From Nematopogon swammerdamellus (lineage: Eukaryota > Arthropoda > Insecta > Lepidoptera > Adelidae), in contig OX336338.1 of assembly GCA_946902875.1 (NCBI GenBank), positions 8,981,971-9,045,970 on the forward strand: a DNA stretch of 64,000 nt. Direction: 5' to 3'. The notes under the pieces were generated by a model. It ran no database searches and had not been told where the DNA came from. It saw nothing but the letters and a program-made list of their open reading frames with translations. The position numbers were made by a program, and so were the translations under genes. Below are positions 1 to 9,276 of the stretch, piece after piece (the first letter of the stretch is position 1; each line of letters begins with the position of its first letter).

Positions 1-648
1 TGTGATATGTATAATATGTAGTTCTGTATGTGTATTTCTTGGTCAATTATACACTCCGTAGTATGTGTAATGTACTAACATTATTTAATATTACGTATCA
101 AAATTTGACAAAGGCTCTTTACACCTGACACTTAATTAATAGGTCTTTGTAGTCAGAACCCACAGTAAAATTGTTAATCTCGCTCTCAAGCAGTATTTTC
201 GATAAACTGTAGGCAATGAGTGCGTGCGTCATGCTCCATATTTCTGCCGTTCACAACGCGCCTCGCGCCATCTGTGAGACGTTTCTGCGGTCAGAAGAAT
301 GTGAGTTTCTCTTTAATCGTTTAAGATAGAAACGTCGAAATAGTTTTGATGCCGTAAGCACTACATTAACTTGTTCAATATATATATATTTTTTATTTAT
401 CAAACATTCGTTTTGGAATAAGCGCCTCAGACAGAGTAAATTTTACACATCCCTATAATGTTTTAAATAATTATTTTTTTTTAATACTAGTAGGTAATCT
501 AGGCTTTGAAAGACGTTTTCATCTATGTAGGTACTACTCGACCTGTTAATAAAATATTTTCAACATGAGTTGCTGGCTACGGAACCTAGAACGTCAAAAT
601 CATATGTAGTACTACGTGTATGTATGTATAGTGTTAATGTGTCACCAG
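1..648. other. HDAC1 intron, no recognised feature
   Basis: This stretch lies upstream of the first HDAC1 exon in the window and ends in the acceptor at 647-648, so it is intron. I see AT-rich sequence with a short TA run near 380 and no open reading frame resembling the missing HDAC1 catalytic domain. Confidence 0.6.
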
Positions 649-738
649 GCACAAGCGATCCCGGAGGACTCTGTCAACGACGAGTCCGAGGACGAGGACA
701 AAATAGACAAGGACGAGAGACTGCCGCAGAGTGACAAG
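649..738 (+). CDS. HDAC1: HDAC1 exon (third from end)
   Basis: Thirty codons, AQAIPEDSVNDE through LPQSDK. The acceptor is CACCAG at 643-648 and the donor GTAATA starts at 739; both ends are phase 0. It encodes the conserved QAIPED motif that follows the deacetylase fold. Confidence 0.92.
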
Positions 739-3700
739 GTAATACTCTTTTTGAAGTTGTACTTATTTATGGACGTTATGGAATAAATGTAGCTGCTTTA
801 GGCATTTTATGAAAATGGGGAGTAAACTCAGAAAAAACGCAACATCACCGTCATCGTCACCTCATAAAAAATATTTGTATGTAAGTATTGTGCGGTGCTG
901 CCTTTGACGGGGAGAGGGAGAGAGAGAGGTGAAGGGGGAATAAGTATAACTTCTAATACGCGCGTACCCATTTTTTTGTATCTCTTCAGTTTTTTTCTAA
1001 CCCTTTATCCATGATGTAAATGTCAGTCAGCCAGCATGTAAGTGTTCACGCCTCTCCAATTTTCCTTCGCCTTCAGCGGAACGCAGCTACTACTTTCCGT
1101 CGACGTACCGGGGGAATGCTGTTTTTTTTATATTTTCTTTAATATCTTTTAAAATGCATTACAGGCCCAGAGCCAACACCAAACTGTGCATTTTAAAATT
1201 ATCAAACAAATATATATTTGTATTCCTTATAATGAGCCATTTTCATTGATATGCCAATGATGCACTTAAAAAACATTTTAATTTTTAATTTTATAATTTG
1301 TCCCCCAAAATCGAAATTAGTTTGATCTACCTATATATCTCGGCTGTGTTCTCCTCTAGTCCAGTATAGCCAGCAATCCAGGCAAGTCTCTGGTATGGCA
1401 TCTACCTTCTCGGAGGTGATATTGGCTAGTCGGAGCATGCGCTTTGGCCCCTCCGACTCAGGGACCCGTAGCGGATTACATAAAAAAAAAAATATATATA
1501 TATATATATGTACCAAATTTCAATTTTTTTTGTCCAGTTAATTCGAAGAAAATAAGCTGTGACAGACGGACATACAGACAGACACAAGAGTGATCCTATA
1601 AGGGTTCCGTGGTGATTTTGAGGTACGGAACCCTAAAAAAAAACGAGCACTTTTTTTCCCTTTTTCCTTTATTCCCCGTAGGCCCGGGCTAGATGTAGTC
1701 GTTTTTTCGACTGTCGAAAAAACAACTGCCACGCCTACCTGCGGACTACATGTCGTGCTGAATGAAAATCTTCTACTCTGTCTCCTGCCGCTGTTGGAGT
1801 CGGTTGTGCAAGACAATATAAGTACCGTACAATCAATCATGGCTAAAATTAATTTTTTGGAAATGTTATGTTTGGCGGTCGCAGCTAAAGAAAAAAAAAG
1901 GAAGAAGAAATCAGATATTGGGTTCATCCACTCCACCAAAAGTGGTTACTTGAGGTAGTTTTTCACCACATGTACCCGAAAATTAGCGAGTACCCAGATA
2001 AATTTTTCGAATACTATAGAATCCAGGGAAGTCTCTGGTATGGCACCTACCTTCTCGGAGGTAATATTGGCTGGTCGAAGCATGTGCTTTGGCCCCTCCG
2101 ACTCAGCCACCCATACCGGACTACGTACGAAATGCGCTCGCGTACGTCCGCTCTGCATGGAGCATGCGAGTTCGAGTGGAGAAATTCGACTTGCCGAGAG
2201 CGCATGTAGTCGGCTTCATACAACTCCATACGTTCTGTTAACTCAAGTCGACAACTTCGACTCGTTTCCAGTCGAAGAAAACGCAACATGCAGTGGATTT
2301 TTTCAACTCAGCACGATCTCGACTCGCATGAGTTGTGTATGTAGTCGACGGGTCAAAACTCCATACATTTCTATGGAGCGTCGTTTTGGAGGCGTGGCCT
2401 ATTTTTCTCGACTGTTGACAAAAACGACTATATCTAGTCCGGGCCTTAACTTACTACATATCATGATATGATATGTAAAATTCTTGTTACAGGACAAGAG
2501 AATCTCCGGAGACGGCGAGCTGTCTGACTCGGAGGACGAGGGTGAGGGCGGGAGGAGGGACAACCGCTCTTACCGCGTCGCCTCCGCCGCCTCGCCCGCC
2601 GCCAACCCCACCCCCGCCCCACGCAAGCGCCCCCGCCTCGACAAGGAACCCGCCAAAGAGGAGAACAAACGTGAGCACTCTTTAGTTTTTTTTTATGGAT
2701 ACTGACACGTTTGGCTACAACACCTTGGTGAACTAGGTGCTATGTCAAAGCTTCCCTTCGGCTGTGCCGACTACACTGAACTGGATGAAAAACACGAACT
2801 ATTTAAATAGTCGTGTCAAGCGACCTTTCAGTCAGCGCTGTGGTACCAACACCGGCGGGTTAAACCCTACAACATAGTAAGGTAAGAAGCGAAGGGACCT
2901 ACAGTTTTACGTGGAATGCGAACCTCGGTCAGCCTCCAACGGTCGAGCTGTCACCCATCCATCCACTGACCGCGCCCAGGTGTGCTTATGATCCGACCGA
3001 CAGTCGACTGACCGCACCGCTGAGCCACCGAGGCTGACAAAAGTGTCAGAATAATCAAACTTCTGCTTCAGACGTTTGACTTCATCACCTGATACACCAT
3101 TGTGATGTAAGCCCTGCCCTAGCACTGACGCGTTACAAACTCGCCGTTATAGGAGAAATGGTCAATGTCAACCAATGGGAAAGCGTTCGGTATCACATCT
3201 GGCTCGGCCATATGTTGAAAGCTGAGTGTATTTGTGTGTTAGGGAGCGAGTTAACGCCGGTAGACCCGTTCAACACTCCTTTTTTTATATGTAAGCCAAC
3301 TTGGGTGTCTGCGTCAAGGGACCAATGGGACAGTCGACAGAGCCAAAAACCCCTCTCCTCGCGAAACCACGCTCAGTGCGGACTGTAGCGAGGCTGTCTA
3401 GCCCGTTGATACGATGTTTGAAGAAATCCAGGTTAAAGGATTTGGGAAACAAACTCGCCGGGAGACAGTTCCACACACTAGCGGTGCGACAAAGAAACGA
3501 TTTTGAGAACCGATGCATTCTCAAAATCCCAATGTCAACAATAAAAGTGTGCTCAGTTTCTCTGCGGCGAGTGCTGCGTAGATAGGTTGGATGGCAAGGA
3601 ATAAGGGAAGCAAGTTTCTCCGAGCAACGTCCATGATAGTACCGGTAGAACAGACTAAGTGACCCTACAAATAGTCTTGCTTGATCAACCAGGCCATGGC

Positions 3701-4282
3701 AGTGCTTCCCTTGGTGTTGAACTTCTTTTTTGCCTATTCTTGACATTCCGCAGTAGGTGAGTGAGTGATTTTAAGAAATTGTGCACGGTAAGTGTCCAGT
3801 GACACTTCCTTTGAACTTTTTCTGCAGTTTCTACCGAGTAGGTCTTGAGGGGCTTTCTTCTTTACTCTCTTGAGTCCTTTGTTGATCGTCATCAGCTCCG
3901 CTGCCAGCTGATTTGGATGGGTTTCAATGAATTTTTGTAAACTTGTGTTCTATCTTTTACATCCTACTTTTAAAGGAGGACGCTGAACTGAACTAAAAAC
4001 ACAATTTTCTTAGCCATTCCAACATTCATTCAGTGCGGTGCTACCAATAGAAGGGAGCTACAATTTTACGTGGAATCCTTCCAAAATCCCACTGCGCCCG
4101 ATGTAGCTTAACTTCGACGTTCACACGCCGATAAGCTGCGCCATCGAGCTACCCATGTCGCTGACGAAATGTACACCTTATGTGATCGTGTGGTTATGCT
4201 CTTTCCAGCGGAGGACGCAAAGGAAGATATGAAAGTGAGCAGCACGGACGAGGCCAAGAAAGAAGTATCGAGCAACCCGTGA
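649..4282 (+). CDS. HDAC1: Histone deacetylase 1 / Rpd3, C-terminal part (3 exons, 5' incomplete)
   Basis: This is the C-terminal end of a class I, zinc-dependent histone deacetylase, the nuclear enzyme that removes acetyl groups from histone lysines in Sin3, NuRD and CoREST-type corepressor complexes. Coding exons are 649-738, 2493-2670 and 4209-4282. They join in phase (0, then 1) and give about 113 residues ending in TGA. The peptide starts with AQAIPED, runs through DKDERLPQSDKDKRIS and SDSEDEGEGGRRDNRSY, then a basic RKRPRLDKE patch, and ends in VSSNP. Those blocks match insect Rpd3. The acidic serine cluster is the type phosphorylated by casein kinase 2 in HDAC1 and the basic patch is nuclear-signal-like; both are family knowledge. 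The catalytic domain is upstream of the window. The alanine/proline-rich linker after RDNRSY is lineage-specific. Introns carry a Harbinger relic, a SINE and a LINE fragment. The gene converges on MGAT4. Confidence 0.93.
1021..1106 (-). repeat. RTE-like LINE 3' tail, short relic
   Basis: It begins with a GTCAGTCAGCCAGC run and continues with diverged text shared with the tails at 32259-32639 and 25060-25487 (cacgcctctccaattttcct, then ccttcagcg). The coding sense is minus. It is a severely 5'-truncated copy in the first HDAC1 intron. Confidence 0.6.
1321..1485. repeat. Dispersed repeat family A, copy 1
   Basis: Shares the block from GTGTTCTCCTCTAGTCCAG through CTTTGGCCCCTCCGACTCAG and a GGATTACATAAA tail with copies at 2024-2125 and 39064-39262. 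It ends in an A-rich tract followed by a TA microsatellite. The A-rich end and common 3' block suggest a SINE or a LINE 3' tail; I cannot name the family. Confidence 0.6.
1550..1640. repeat. GGTTCCGTA repeat, right end fragment
   Basis: Contains a cagacagacacaag run, then gatcctataagggttccgt and a terminal ggtacggaaccctaaaaaaa. The same right end is seen at 18575-18662 and, diverged, at 31690-31768. It abuts the Harbinger element at 1681. Confidence 0.6.
1755..2026 (+). pseudogene. Harbinger transposase N-terminal relic
   Basis: The first segment (1755-1958) ends KKRKKKSDIGFIHSTKSGYLR. A second frame continues FHHMYPKISEYPDKFFEYYR. The spacing and the block FHxxYPKxxEYPxKFxEYxR match the N-terminal region of PIF/Harbinger nucleases, where a basic stretch and WxHP-like motif precede the FRM box. 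The two pieces are in different frames, so a frameshift lies near 1950. The coding part stops where repeat family A begins. No DDE residues are present. Confidence 0.55.
2024..2125. repeat. Dispersed repeat family A, copy 2
   Basis: Near-identical to 1375-1470 and 39160-39255 (AGTCTCTGGTATGGCACCTAC, CTTCTCGGAGGTAATATTGG, CTTTGGCCCCTCCGACTCAG). Inserted into the transposase relic of the Harbinger element, so it is younger than that element. Confidence 0.6.
2493..2670 (+). CDS. HDAC1: HDAC1 penultimate exon
   Basis: Acceptor TTGTTACAG ends at 2492. The exon reads DKRISGDGELSDSEDEGEGG, then RRDNRSYRV, a Ala/Pro-rich linker, RKRPRLDKEPAKEENK, and stops one base into the next codon (59 codons plus 1). 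The donor GTGAGC starts at 2671. It is unusually GC-rich for the window (linker codons GCC/CCC). An antisense SINE poly-T tract begins only about 15 bases after the donor. Confidence 0.93.
2686..3038 (-). mobile_element. tRNA-derived SINE, copy 1
   Basis: On the minus strand the element starts GTCAGCCTCGGTGGCTCAGC (A box type TGGCTCAGCGG), has a B box region near 2920 (GAGGTTCGCATTCC) and ends in an A tract (the T run at 2686-2694 on the plus strand). The same architecture is seen at 17733-18112, 48876-49264 and 56088-56438. It sits in the last-but-one HDAC1 intron, antisense to the gene. Confidence 0.75.
3285..3760 (-). pseudogene. CR1/Jockey-type LINE, C-terminal end of reverse transcriptase ORF
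   Basis: A minus-strand open frame (3285-3746) reads SLSLFYRYYHGRCSEKLASL, then a block ending FSKSFLCRTASVWNCLPASL, then FKHRINGLDSLATV and a stop. That is the thumb/C-terminal signature (YYxGxCSxELxxxIP, xxFxRSFLxRTxxLWNxLPxxxFP, FKxRI) of many insect CR1/Jockey-clade LINEs. The palm domain is missing, so it is a 5'-truncated copy. The 3' end past the stop also occurs at 30945-31110 in the other orientation. Confidence 0.7.
4024..4160 (-). repeat. tRNA-derived SINE, diverged fragment
   Basis: Contains cattcagtgcggtgctacca, then ttttacgtggaatcc, and on the minus strand an A-box-like GGTAGCTCGATGGCGCAG near the right end. It is the head and middle of the same SINE type as 2686-3038 but strongly diverged. 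It lies just upstream of the last HDAC1 exon. Confidence 0.5.
4209..4282 (+). CDS. HDAC1: HDAC1 last coding exon
   Basis: Acceptor GCTCTTTCCAG ends at 4208. The first two bases complete the split codon (C+CG, Pro). The exon then reads EDAKEDMKVSSTDEAKKEVS and SNP, followed by TGA at 4280-4282. The lysine/glutamate-rich end is typical of HDAC1 tails. Confidence 0.92.
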
Positions 4283-4860
4283 GGGCTCCGCTAGTACCGC
4301 CACTGCATGCCACCCACCCGCCCGCTCCACTCCGCTCCTATATGCGGCATTTCATTTACTACATTTTCATTTTCGATGTCATTTGATAACCGTTTATTAT
4401 AATATGCTTGATTTACAAATAGTATTAAAGATACAAATATACTACTCTCTGATACTCTATGATACAATTGTGGAGCAACTTCTGGGAGATGCTCGAGTAG
4501 TGTGGCTGTGTGCGTGTGTACTTCTCAGGTTTATACATGAGGCATTTCAATTACAGTTCTTGCAATTTGTATGAACTGCGGCAATGTGCATGTACCTACA
4601 CGTTCAACAGTGAATAAAGCCCGCTCGACTTCGTGAATTGTAAGAACTGTAATATATAATATAATTTTAGATTGCAACCTTCTGTAAGATGCTAGATTTA
4701 TAAAGTGTATTAATTTATCCTCTCAAACGTTGTTGCATCCACGCGTAATGATGGCCTACATTTGAAAAAGTTTTAGTGCATCTGATTATAAAGATATGAA
4801 AAATATTGAATGTTTGAAAGGTTAATAAATAGATAAAAAATTTAAGCCCACCAATTCATT
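4283..4860 (+). promoter_or_regulatory. HDAC1: HDAC1 3' UTR with poly(A) signals
   Basis: The sequence after the stop has no ORF. A canonical AATAAA is at 4613-4618 in GTGAATAAAGC, about 330 bases past the stop; a second AATAAA is near 4825. Either could be the cleavage signal. Usage is inferred from the motif only. Confidence 0.55.
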
Positions 4861-5357
4861 ACACTTATGGTCGGCTTAGAGCTGACAAATGTTAGGATTC
4901 GAAAGATATATGCAATTGCTTTTGCATATTTAACTAAGTCGTATTTAACTAGGGCTAACAGTCGGGAGGGTGTTGCGAAGGAGACAAGTTAAGGATTGAA
5001 ATGATACATTTAAGGGGGTGATCCATTGGCGACCCTACGAGCTAACAGCGGCGACTCCTGGTCCTGAATATTGGGTTGGCTCTGGCTAAGGATTATTTTT
5101 TTTCATAATTTCATAACTTAGGTACCTACGCGTTAATTTATTTCTACCACAATGAGTTCAAAAACTGAAAGACGAAAACGATATAGATAGTTTATAATAT
5201 TTAGTTTAAATGATTTATTTTGCTCACTTACGATTTATTTGTCTGTAGATAGGTACCTACTGGTTACGTCAAAGCTGTCGAGTTGCAGCCGACAACAGCG
5301 ACGTCTCCTCTGGCACGACGACGACGAGACAGGCATACAAGCTTGAATTGTTACATT

Positions 5358-5543
5358 TTATTTGTACATGAAGTCCACTCTTCGTTCCACAGACAAGAAA
5401 TTTTCGATGACTCGATCGTGAAAATCTTCTTTCTTCCTCAATTTTGTTAGCAACTCCTTTTCCACAGATATGTAAGAGTGCCAAATTACTGAGTCTCTCT
5501 TGTCCTTGAGTGCTCCGTAGATAGCTCGGTAGGAGTTTGCCAT
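5358..5543 (-). CDS. Hypothetical 61-residue protein
   Basis: The ORF runs from ATG at 5543 (context ATTATAATGG) to TAA at 5358-5360. It starts MANSYRAIYGALKDKRDSV and ends VIENFLSVERRVDFMYK. It is charged, probably helical, with no signal peptide or membrane segment. The stop codon overlaps an AATAAA (AAATAAAATG), an unusually early poly(A) signal if used. Upstream on the minus strand is a block rich in CA/GCTAG simple repeats and then a GC-rich block that could be a promoter. The codon reading looks like protein, not random sequence, but I do not recognise the family. It sits inside the inverted-repeat element 5019-6252, so it may be a captured exon or an element-encoded peptide. Confidence 0.4.
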   Translation of the reverse strand: MANSYRAIYGALKDKRDSVIWHSYISVEKELLTKLRKKEDFHDRVIENFLSVERRVDFMYK

Positions 5544-5639
5544 TATAATTACCAATAAATCACTTTAAATTTAACAACACTGCACAGGATTCATCCATAC
5601 AAGGTCCATACCTACATAACGGAATATAATGCAGCTATC

Positions 5640-5820
5640 AAACTCGCGAGCCAATGCGCACACACACGCGCACACAACACACCTAGCCTAGCTCGCTAGT
5701 CGCATCGCATCGCACTTCGCACAGCACAAGAATACTCGTCGTGTGGACGCAGCGCGCACACACCCACACACGCAACACACACACACTAGCTCGCTCGCTA
5801 GCTCGCTCTACTCGCTACCG
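5640..5820. repeat. Simple-sequence-rich block (CA-type and GCTAG/CTCG)
   Basis: Imperfect CACACA runs at about 5658-5690 and 5757-5790 alternate with tagctcgctcgctag-type repeats. No coding potential is seen. Confidence 0.65.
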
Positions 5821-6252
5821 CGTCACTAAATGCACTCCCCGCTGCGCCAACTCGAAAGGCTGATCAGCGGGTCCGCGCGGGACGGGGGGGGACATCGGTC
5901 GCTTCCGCCTTGTATGGAATACGATGGCGCTTCAAAATGTAGCCAACCGGCCAATGAATGCCTTGATGTGTCGTCATTCGTCGTCGCCCGCGTTTGACGC
6001 GCGCGAAATTTCAAATTATGTAACGGGTACGGGATTGACGTTTTATCTTATTAATCGTGGATTATATGACATAAATAATATAACTCCGAAATTTTTTCAC
6101 ATTTATTTTAGCCTGATACTTCTGTATTAATGGTGTCATTCATTTTATTCGGTTTGGCGGCGCCAACCTCGCCAACTGAGAGGAGTCGCCGCTGCGAGCT
6201 AACGGTGTAAACGGTTGGGTCGTAGGGTCGTCGTTCGCATTGGTGAACCATT

Positions 6253-6545
6253 GGCGACCCTACGAGCTAACGGTGTAAACTGTTGGCTTGTAGCACCAAC
6301 TCGCGAAATCCATTTTATCGCCGTGCTCTCGCTCCCGCAGTGCGAAAAAACTGTTTCCCCGCAGGCTCGGCTGATCCACTGGCGGTTTTTTACACCGCAA
6401 GGATCTCGAGCATGACCGAAGAGCCAACGGTCTAAACCGTGGTACTTTAAAACCGCGGTTTTTAGGTGATCCATTGGCGGTTTACACCTTTAGCTCGCCG
6501 GCTCGCTGGCGAGCTAACGGTTTAGAACGCCAATGGATCATAGCC
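6253..6545. repeat. Repeated ends of the GC-armed element
   Basis: Contains several variants of the gcgagctaacggtgtaaac and tgatccattggcg motifs in both orientations, ending gccaatggatcatagcc. It looks like nested or partially duplicated termini of the element at 5019-6252. Confidence 0.5.
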
Positions 6546-6977
6546 TTTATAGAGCTGATTGAACTGTGTGTGTAAAAATTCTTGATTTATTTTGTGGTTA
6601 AAATTAAATAACATTTTAATTGCAAATGTTTGCTTAGAAACAGATTTTTTTTTGACTGATCACACAATTTTCGATTTATGTGGACAATAATGTCCTATAC
6701 CTACCATAATATTGTAATTTTCACTTTATAACTTAAGAAATGGAGTAAATCATCGAAAGCATCCCTATATTAGCCGAGGCAGATGCAACTTATAAACTGG
6801 CTAGTTCAAATTGTCCGGTGCGTGGAGCGCGGACTTCTCCTCCCCGCAGCCCTCCGCAACCCTGCTAAACATTTCAGTACCTATGGCAACACCGCACTTG
6901 CAAGGTGCAAATTACAGATGCCAAAACAGATTTTCACAGTCACAGTGCCAACGGCCGATTTGAAGTATAAAGGTTTA

Positions 6978-7631
6978 TACTCCGTTCATCCTAGGAACTA
7001 ATGCCGAGCGGTTTCTCGCTCTCGCAACGGTTATTACTCTTCTTTACACAGGACACAAGGTTGTGTTTGTGAGTCATAGGTGTATGCGAAAGTCATCTCA
7101 AAACCATAACGGCGCGTGCGCCGCTGCGCCTGGAGTTAGTTTTGCGGTTTTTATTCTGAGAAGGTTTCAGGTAGCCAGGTGCAGTCGGCCGGTCAGTCGA
7201 CGCATTACAATCAGTAGCCTAATTCCTACGCGTCATAATAATAACGTATTAATTATTTTGCACATTTTTCATGTGTTATTTTGAAGTTTTGTATATTATT
7301 TGTGTTGGTGGGTTAACTTGTCCACCTACAATAGAACGAACAGCTGAAGTAAGTAGATTAGGCACAAAATTTAAATAATATATAATCTTAATATTAAATA
7401 ATTTACAGTGAAAATATAAATATTTAACTTGATTCCAAGCAAAAAATAAAAATAAACAGGTTTATTACATAATTTTCATTCATCAAATAAACAAACAATA
7501 ATTCAATAATTTTTTTAAATTAAACTATATTCATAACCTCAGTTCACAGTCACTTCAATCACCCTTTGCGAGAGTGAGAAGTACAGAGAAAGAGAAACCG
7601 CTCGGCATTAGTTGCTATGATGAACGGAGTG
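6978..7631. mobile_element. MITE-like element, TA flanks
   Basis: The left end TACTCCGTTCATC, then ACTAATGCCGAGCGGTTTCTC, is matched by the inverted right end (CACTCCGTTCATC, then the same ACTAATGCCGAGCGGTTTCTC). TA dinucleotides flank both sides (6976-6977 and 7632-7633), which fits a Tc1/mariner-type duplication. The interior is AT-rich without a transposase. Confidence 0.6.
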
Positions 7632-8104
7632 TAGATGCGAGCATTTTTTTATGAGAAGCCTAAATAAGTTTATTCATTGATATGCTAAGTGTTTGATTAT
7701 AAAGAAAAAGTAATATTTGTTTTATCTGTAGTCGAATCTGCGGTTTCAGTTGCGATTAGCAGTAGATAGGCAATGCTGTCCTCGTACTGGGTTCTAAATA
7801 TTTAAATGGAGTTGAGATTCAAACATCCCATTTCCTTTCTTGTTTGGGTTTAAAATCCTGACATTAAGTTCAAACATTAATTTAAGTAAAATATCATTTT
7901 AGCAAATAAGCATTCTCTAAATATCAGTTATAATTGAAACCATATTGTAATATCTGTTCGCATGGCAATTTAATTGAATTCAAAATTAAGGTCTAGCTAC
8001 TTGTTCAATATTTAACATTAATTCAGTCTTTTTATTTTAAGTCAGGTTTGTTCTCAGAAGATCCCTTGGCCAGATCCATGATGGATCTAGTGAGATACAT
8101 ATTG

Positions 8105-8245
8105 TACGCGCGCGAGCATTTATGCGCCGCGTAAGGAATGCGGCCGACACCCGCGCTAACCCCCGCGCGGCAGGATGCGGGTGGGAAGCGCGCTTCCCCT
8201 TCCCCCTTTACTTCTGGCCGCGCAGCGCATGTGCTCGCGCGCCGA
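8105..8245. repeat. GC-rich inverted-repeat hairpin element
   Basis: The left end cgcgcgcgagcatttatgcg pairs imperfectly with the right end cgcatgtgctcgcgcgccg. About 140 bp of very GC-rich DNA sits in AT-rich surroundings. It is probably a small MITE; no target duplication can be stated. Confidence 0.45.
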
Positions 8246-9276
8246 TAATATCATGGTTTAGTAATTGTTCAATATATTTTTAATTTAATGTGATACCTAC
8301 TAAAAGAAAATATGTTAATGTTGTCTTTACTTATTTGTGAAAATGTAGGTATGTTGGGATAACATTATAGGTTATGAAAATTAAACACATTTTGCTACAT
8401 TTATTGTTATTATTTTAATCCAAATTTTACATTCACTTACATTATACATATTAAAGAAATAGATCCATATCACGAAAACAACTATCTACCTACATAATGG
8501 CATGGAGGACAAGTGGTAGAAAATAGTTGTTTTTGGCCCCCTATAGCGCCATTATATTTATTTATTTATTTTAAACACTAACAGCTTTAAGCTGGTGCGT
8601 GTATTCTGTTGTTTTTTTTTTATTTATGATTGAACGCAGCTCGGCCTGCGGCCTCACTCTTAGTGTGCTACTGTTTTGGAGAATGCACCTCGTTAATGTG
8701 AACGCAGCTCGGCGGGCAGCAATATACAAAAACCTGAAGACGGTCCATTGTACGCTCAGGTAGTGCTACTCCAGCCACCCGAGCACTTTCATGAAGCGGG
8801 GTAACCTCTTGGTCGCTCCCGCACTTCAGTGGCGCCTCCCCAGCCGTTCGTTCACCACCACTTACGTCGGTGGGATTGTATGTACCCAACAAACTAATTG
8901 GTGCTAACGGCAGGTTGTTTTACATCTTAAATATTGAATTAATATAACGCGTCACTAGATACTGTAGAGCTCTTGTCCCACCCTTATAGGACTTTACTAA
9001 CGCTATTGTAAAGTCACTAAAGAACCTTCACCTGTATAAGAATGGGTCTCTATTAAACAGCTCTTATAACGCCTGTCTTAACACCATAATGTTAGTCGGG
9101 GTATGTATCCTAATAAAGCAAGCAAAAAGCAAAGCAGGATCTGTAACTACCTATGAGTCGTCATCATTCTATGTTTGCTTATACGTAGGTAAGTCAAGAG
9201 CTGGTCAATCAATTCACATGGGGCTCTCACTGAATTTACTGAAAGCCCCATGTGACTTGTATTTTGTTTAGGATAT
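8246..9276. other. Intergenic, mostly unassigned; retroelement-like block 8570-8895
   Basis: 8576-8612 (acactaacagctttaagctg, then gtgcgtgt) is the inverse of a block at 28502-28540, so it is repeated. 8640-8895 is GC-balanced with two gaacgcagctcgg copies but no reading frame I recognise. The rest is AT-rich with nothing supported. Confidence 0.4.

Larger units (their letters stand above)
1681..2445 (+). mobile_element. PIF/Harbinger-like DNA transposon, internally deleted
   Basis: The terminal inverted repeats start GGCCCGGGCTAGATGTAGTC at 1681 and, read inward from 2445, GGCCCGGACTAGATATAGTC; similarity continues into a T run and a GACTGTCGA/AACAGTCGA block. The flanking trinucleotides are GTA (1678-1680) and TTA (2446-2448), close to the 3-bp TWA duplication of Harbinger elements. 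Inside is only the N-terminal end of a Harbinger-type transposase (1755-2026), cut off by repeat family A (2024-2125). The catalytic core is absent, so it cannot move by itself. Confidence 0.65.
5019..6252. mobile_element. GC-armed terminal-inverted-repeat element (unclassified)
   Basis: The left arm begins TGATCCATTGGCGACCCTAC and continues into CAGCGGCGACTCCT (about 5045). Near 6180 the sequence AGGAGTCGCCGCTG is its reverse complement, followed by CGTAGGGTCG and an inverted CCAAT block. Further copies of the TGATCCATTGGCG-type motif lie at about 6243, 6370 and 6471, and inverted at about 6530, so satellite-like ends run on to 6545. The interior holds a short minus ORF (5358-5543), a microsatellite-rich block and a GC-rich block (5820-6010). 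I cannot assign a superfamily, and no clear target duplication is visible. Confidence 0.5.
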
